From CAISDA01 sp050258555 (GTDB lineage: Bacteria > Bacteroidota > Ignavibacteria > UBA10030 > UBA8401): a DNA stretch of 10,155 nucleotides. Below, piece after piece: positions 6,808-10,155 of the stretch (position 1 is the first letter of the stretch; each line of letters opens with the position of its first letter). Below the pieces are notes generated by a model. The model saw nothing but the letters and a program-made list of their open reading frames with translations, ran no database searches and had not been told where the DNA came from. A program made the translations under genes and the position numbers. The stretch is from the NCBI GenBank assembly GCA_050258555.1, contig JBLMZA010000028.1:1-10155 (forward strand), read 5' to 3'.

Positions 6808-7803
6808 CAGTCTGACTTCCGTGCCGGTCTGCACCGATTTTGTCATCGCTTCGATCACCGCAAGCGCGTGTATGCCTTCCTCGAGTCCGGTTTCGGGGCG
6901 CGCGCCGGTCTGTATGCATGTGCCGAATTCCTTCATCTGTTCGATGTAGCTCTGGGCGCCCTCGTTCGGAAAACTCTGCGACTCGACGATCTCCTGCCTG
7001 CCGTGTTCGATCGATTCAATTTCATAGGAAAGCGAATGGCAATGCAGCACCGCCTTCGTTCCGTAGATGCGGAAGAAATACGTGTCGGGCGTGATGTAAT
7101 AGGACGTGAGCGTGATCGGGAAATTCCCGGCCGTGCGCATAATCGCGGCCGAAACATCGAGCGCGCCGTTTTTCATCGCCATATTCGACGCCATGGCAAT
7201 CACCGATGTGACCGGCGAGAACAGATACCGCACCGTGTCCACGAAATGAATGCCGAGCTGCGTCATGGGCACAAGCGGACATTTCGACGGATCCGATTTC
7301 CAGGTCGGCATCTCGCTGGTGAGTCCCACCGAACGCGAAAGATTCGCCTCGACGGCCACGACCTGTCCGAGCTTGCCTTCGTCGATGATGCGCTTGGCTG
7401 AGCGGAAAATGTTGCGCCGCCGCGTGTTGTGCCCCACCATGATCACGCGCCCGGTTTCCGCGGCCAATGCGCGGATCTCTTCGGCTTCCGCAACCGTGTT
7501 CGTAACGGGCTTTTCGACGAAGACATGCTTGCCGAGCGAGAGCGCCTGCTTGATCTGCGCGAGATGAAAATAGTTCGGCGTCACGAGCGCGACGGCCTCG
7601 ACCGCCGGATCGTTGACGAGATCGTCGAAGGACGAAGCGGCGCGCGCGCCGGCTTCATTCGCCGCGGCGAGATTCGCTTCCGTATTGATGTCGAAACACG
7701 CCGTGAGTCTGAGCGTGCCCGAGTTCCGTATCGCGTTGAAGATGGTGCGGCCGTGATTGGCCACGCCCGCGATACCTATGCCTGTCGCTGCCTGTGTTGA
7801 CAT
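6805..7803 (-). CDS. Gfo/Idh/MocA family NAD-dependent oxidoreductase
   Basis: 332 aa, normal for the family, with no signal peptide. The N-terminal Rossmann domain carries GIGIAGVANHG (8-18), in which the middle Gly of GxGxxG is Ala15. Asp38 at the end of the second strand (ACFDIN) favours NAD(H) over NADP(H). The family hallmark EKP is at 97-99 with the expected catalytic Lys98. The C-terminal alpha/beta domain follows from about 125. The usual D-x3-H catalytic pair appears as Gln182-x3-His186 (TQLGIHFVD), so the Asp is missing. The family oxidises or reduces hydroxyls of sugars, inositols and related polyols; the substrate here is unknown. The gene lies 30 nt after the flavin oxidoreductase and overlaps the propeller gene by one base, which suggests a role in the same glycan pathway. 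The start has no Shine-Dalgarno. Confidence 0.92.
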   Translation of the reverse strand: MSTQAATGIGIAGVANHGRTIFNAIRNSGTLRLTACFDINTEANLAAANEAGARAASSFDDLVNDPAVEAVALVTPNYFHLAQIKQALSLGKHVFVEKPVTNTVAEAEEIRALAAETGRVIMVGHNTRRRNIFRSAKRIIDEGKLGQVVAVEANLSRSVGLTSEMPTWKSDPSKCPLVPMTQLGIHFVDTVRYLFSPVTSVIAMASNMAMKNGALDVSAAIMRTAGNFPITLTSYYITPDTYFFRIYGTKAVLHCHSLSYEIESIEHGRQEIVESQSFPNEGAQSYIEQMKEFGTCIQTGARPETGLEEGIHALAVIEAMTKSVQTGTEVRL

Positions 7804-7833
7804 GTGTGTCGTATGGTAATTGAAACAGGAAAA

Positions 7834-9276
7834 TTATTGTTTGCCTTCGGCCTTGCGCTTTGCCAGCACTTCCTTGTAAATGGGAGCGTAGATCGCATCG
7901 CGCGGAACGCATCCGGCCGGATACTGCCCGAGCTCGTTATTCTTCGAGCGCATGAGATTCGTGCAGTAGCTGATGGCAATGCAGACGTGGGACTGCTTCA
8001 ATGCGCCGTTGGCGAGCGCATCGGCGGCGAAGTCGGGATACGCGATCGCGCCGCGTCCCACCGCGACGATCGAGACGCGCTTGCGGCGCAGGTTCGATTC
8101 GCCTGCCTGAATGAGATATTTCTGCAGCCAGCTGTAGCCGGTGCCGACGACGGCAAGGTCCGGAAATTCGGTCTGTATCTTCTCGGTCGCTTCGAAGTGC
8201 CGCGCCACTCCGGCAAGCGGATGCTCGGGCGTTTCGTAGCCGTCGAACGGCTTCTTCTCGAACGGACGCCCGTAGTGCATGTTGTAATAGGGACTGCCCA
8301 TCGACACATTCACGAGATCGACGCCGTATTCGCGCATCATGCGGATGAGCGCGATGGGTTCGGTGAGATCCTGCTCGAGCGGATTTTCGGCCTTGACGCC
8401 GAAGCTGTACGGATACGGCGTTTCAAAGGCGATCGGGCGGCCGGCGCCGGTCGCAGGATCGATTTCAAAGGGAACGCCGTCGTACACATTGAGGCGCGTG
8501 GCGAGTGTGAGTTTCGAACCGACTTCGGAGCGGATCTTCGAAAGGATGTTGCGGATCATTCGCGTGCGGTTTTCGAACGATCCGCCGTAGCGGCCTTCGC
8601 GCGTGCGCGCGCCCAGGAGCTCGTTCAGAAGATACGTGTGGCACTGCTTGATATCCACGAAATCGAATCCAGCCTTCAAGGCAAGCTTCGCCGCTTTCAC
8701 ATAGGCGTCTTCCAGGCGTTCAAGCTCGTCATCGGTGATAAGAGGATAGGATGCATCGATGCGGATGCCTTTTTTCTTGTCGGCGAATGTGACCTTGTCG
8801 GCCTGGGGATGATGATAGGCGATCACGGGAGCGCGATAGCTCCAGCGTCCCGAATGCGTCAGCTGGAGGCCGATCATGAGATCGGAATCAGTGCCGAAAC
8901 GCGCGCGGTGCGCCGTGCGCGTCACGGAGACGAGCTTTTCAAAATCGGGGAGGTTCGCATCATTCAGCAGCAGCTGCCGGGAATTGGCCAGTCCCTCGGG
9001 AACGACGGCCGTCGCCTCGCCCCAGATCAATTTCGCTCCGCCGTCGCCGAAGCGCTGCCAGCGCCGATAGGTCAGCTCATCGGGCTTGCCGTCGAGCGTG
9101 CCGTCGCATCCTTCCATCGGATGAATGCCGAGGGCGTTGCCGATTGTCCGCGCGCCGATCTTTACCGGCCGGGCGATTGCTTCAAGGTGTTCTTCAAATG
9201 TGATATCGAGTCCCAGTTTCGTTGCATCCGCCCGAAGATCGTCAAGGGACTTGTAATGAAAGTATTTATCCGGCAT
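7834..9276 (-). CDS. Old Yellow Enzyme/NADH:flavin oxidoreductase family protein
   Basis: 480 aa, longer than plain Old Yellow Enzymes (about 340-400) but lacking the C-terminal FAD/NAD(P)H domain of 2,4-dienoyl-CoA reductases (about 670). An FMN-binding TIM barrel is indicated by ARPVKIG (35-41), QLTHSGR (138-144), DIKQCHTYLLNELL (208-221), YGGSFENRTR (230-239) and VGRGAIAYPDFA (406-417). His213 and Tyr215 match the usual active-site positions, while the first His of the common HxxH/N pair is Lys210. Near the C-terminus, CIAISYC (432-438) and Cys456 sit where many relatives bind a 4Fe-4S cluster, but the expected second Cys is Ile435. The family reduces activated C=C bonds or demethylates amines; the substrate is unknown. 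No signal peptide, so cytoplasmic. It lies 21 nt after the glycosidase gene and 30 nt before the dehydrogenase. The start at 9276 lacks a Shine-Dalgarno. Confidence 0.9.
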   Translation of the reverse strand: MPDKYFHYKSLDDLRADATKLGLDITFEEHLEAIARPVKIGARTIGNALGIHPMEGCDGTLDGKPDELTYRRWQRFGDGGAKLIWGEATAVVPEGLANSRQLLLNDANLPDFEKLVSVTRTAHRARFGTDSDLMIGLQLTHSGRWSYRAPVIAYHHPQADKVTFADKKKGIRIDASYPLITDDELERLEDAYVKAAKLALKAGFDFVDIKQCHTYLLNELLGARTREGRYGGSFENRTRMIRNILSKIRSEVGSKLTLATRLNVYDGVPFEIDPATGAGRPIAFETPYPYSFGVKAENPLEQDLTEPIALIRMMREYGVDLVNVSMGSPYYNMHYGRPFEKKPFDGYETPEHPLAGVARHFEATEKIQTEFPDLAVVGTGYSWLQKYLIQAGESNLRRKRVSIVAVGRGAIAYPDFAADALANGALKQSHVCIAISYCTNLMRSKNNELGQYPAGCVPRDAIYAPIYKEVLAKRKAEGKQ

Positions 9277-9297
9277 AAAGAATGATCGTTAATGATT

Positions 9298-10155
9298 TCA
9301 ACTCTGGAGGTAAAGTTCGATCGATCCCGATGCGGCCGCATAGGGAATGCGAAGCGCGCCGTTCGTCAATTCGCGCCGCTTGCCGTCCACCATCGCATAG
9401 CCTGCGCCTTTCGAGCGCCGCACCTTCAGGTCGATCACGCCGCCGTGCACCGGCACGCGCGCATCGATCGTGTCGAGTCCCTTGAAGAGCCGGGGACGCA
9501 GCACGAGGGCATCCGGCTCGGGCCTGACGCCGAGCACATGATGCATGAAGAACATGATCACTTCGGCCCAGTTCCATACGACGATGCCCACCGGAGGAAG
9601 CGGAGGCACCGGGCGCTCGCCGTAGAACTCGAGCCACGTGCCGGCCGTGCCGCCCTTGACCGAGCGGAGCCACTGGAGCGAACGCACCACCTTGTCGTCG
9701 TCTCCGGCTTCGAGCGCCGCGCGCGTGATAAACATGGTCGCAAACGGCCATGGGCCCGGAGAATCGGGTTCGGATGTCACATCATAGCGGGCGTACCCGC
9801 CCGTGGTCCAGCGCTGATTCCACAGCGCTTCCACCGACCGCAGCGTGTTCGCTGCGAGATCGCTTTTTGCATCGACGAGCCCGAAGACGATCGGGAGGAC
9901 ATTCGAAGAATCCGGATCGCAGTACGAGACTTTTTCAACATTCAGCGGCATGCCCGGGGGCATGCTTTTTCTGTTTTTCGGCTCGAATGTGAACTGCGGC
10001 GTGCCGTCGGCATTCCGGCGCTTGATGAACCGGCGTTCGTGCACAAGCGAATATGTGGGATGCGAAAGGAACGACTTTTTCATGAGCGCCGAGGCGTCGC
10101 GCCAGGTGCGCGCCTTCACACCCTGCCCCATGACATCGGCCATTTCGGCGGCTTT
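9298..10155 (-). CDS. C-terminal part of a six-hairpin glycosidase-like protein (partial)
   Basis: The last 285 residues of a protein whose frame stays open to the window edge (K-A-A-E before the first Met at 10143), so the true start is outside. The visible part looks like the end of an alpha/alpha six-hairpin catalytic domain: paired helical segments around GPWPFATMFITRAALEAGD, then TWLEFYGERPVPPLPP and VWNWAEVIMFFMHHVLGV. A small beta-rich tail follows, beginning at ALVLRPRLFKGL, as in GH15-, GH63-, GH78- and GH94-like enzymes. I cannot assign a GH family, and the catalytic acids are not all visible. Candidate acidic residues are the Glu of WLEFYGE and of NWAEV. Export cannot be judged without the N-terminus. 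It is the first visible gene of the operon and supports a carbohydrate-degrading role for the cluster. Confidence 0.8.
   Translation of the reverse strand, partial: KAAEMADVMGQGVKARTWRDASALMKKSFLSHPTYSLVHERRFIKRRNADGTPQFTFEPKNRKSMPPGMPLNVEKVSYCDPDSSNVLPIVFGLVDAKSDLAANTLRSVEALWNQRWTTGGYARYDVTSEPDSPGPWPFATMFITRAALEAGDDDKVVRSLQWLRSVKGGTAGTWLEFYGERPVPPLPPVGIVVWNWAEVIMFFMHHVLGVRPEPDALVLRPRLFKGLDTIDARVPVHGGVIDLKVRRSKGAGYAMVDGKRRELTNGALRIPYAAASGSIELYLQS

Noticed and set aside
6806..6919. Upstream ATG at 6919 as start of the first propeller gene
   Set aside because: The added 38 residues are Arg/His-rich out-of-frame dehydrogenase sequence and would bury the evident signal peptide starting at 6805.
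7804..9285. A 493-codon plus-strand open frame antisense to the flavin oxidoreductase gene
   Set aside because: It covers almost exactly the real gene, has an Arg/His/Ala-rich composition with no recognisable motif, and is explained by GC-rich codon use. The same holds for the long plus-strand frames at 276-1415, 2755-3966, 4739-5554 and 6122-6949.

Overview
The window is GC-rich coding DNA from an uncultured-looking, carbohydrate-degrading Gram-negative bacterium. All seven recognisable genes lie on the minus strand, so transcription runs from high to low coordinates. Three products carry classical Sec signal peptides, two with Gln right after the predicted cleavage site. Most starts sit behind short AT-rich leaders without a Shine-Dalgarno sequence. 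Together with the gene families, this fits the FCB group (Bacteroidota/Ignavibacteria-like) or the PVC group (Verrucomicrobiota, Lentisphaerota, Planctomycetota). No gene here fixes the phylum.

In order of transcription the layout is: (1) 10155-9298, the 3' part of a glycosidase-like gene with a six-hairpin catalytic fold, cut by the window edge; (2) 9276-7834, an Old Yellow Enzyme/NADH:flavin oxidoreductase family protein; (3) 7803-6805, a Gfo/Idh/MocA dehydrogenase; (4) 6805-5789 and (5) 5764-4757, two tandem paralogous exported Asp-box (BNR/sortilin-type) beta-propellers; (6) 4719-2941, an exported protein of unknown family that looks like an alpha/alpha-toroid followed by a beta-rich domain; (7) 2924-246, a GH38 alpha-mannosidase of the MngB type without a signal peptide. 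Gaps are only 16 to 37 nt, and genes 3 and 4 overlap by one base (TGATG). The block is almost certainly one operon whose promoter lies beyond the right edge.

The operon ends in a 52-bp tandem repeat array (about 99-237). Each copy contains a GC-rich hairpin with a GGC loop (plus-strand reading). The copy next to the mannosidase stop codon is shortened so that its hairpin abuts a T-rich tract, which makes a good intrinsic terminator on the transcribed strand. It also shows two compensatory base-pair changes relative to the other copies.

As an inference, the operon describes a glycan or glycoside utilisation pathway. Exported binding or processing proteins (the propellers and the toroid protein) would act outside the cytoplasm. 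The two redox enzymes would modify a sugar or aglycone, and the GH38 enzyme would cleave an alpha-mannoside in the cytoplasm. The pairing of a flavin enoate-reductase-like enzyme with a sugar dehydrogenase is the least ordinary part. No mobile element, CRISPR array, tRNA or rRNA was seen.
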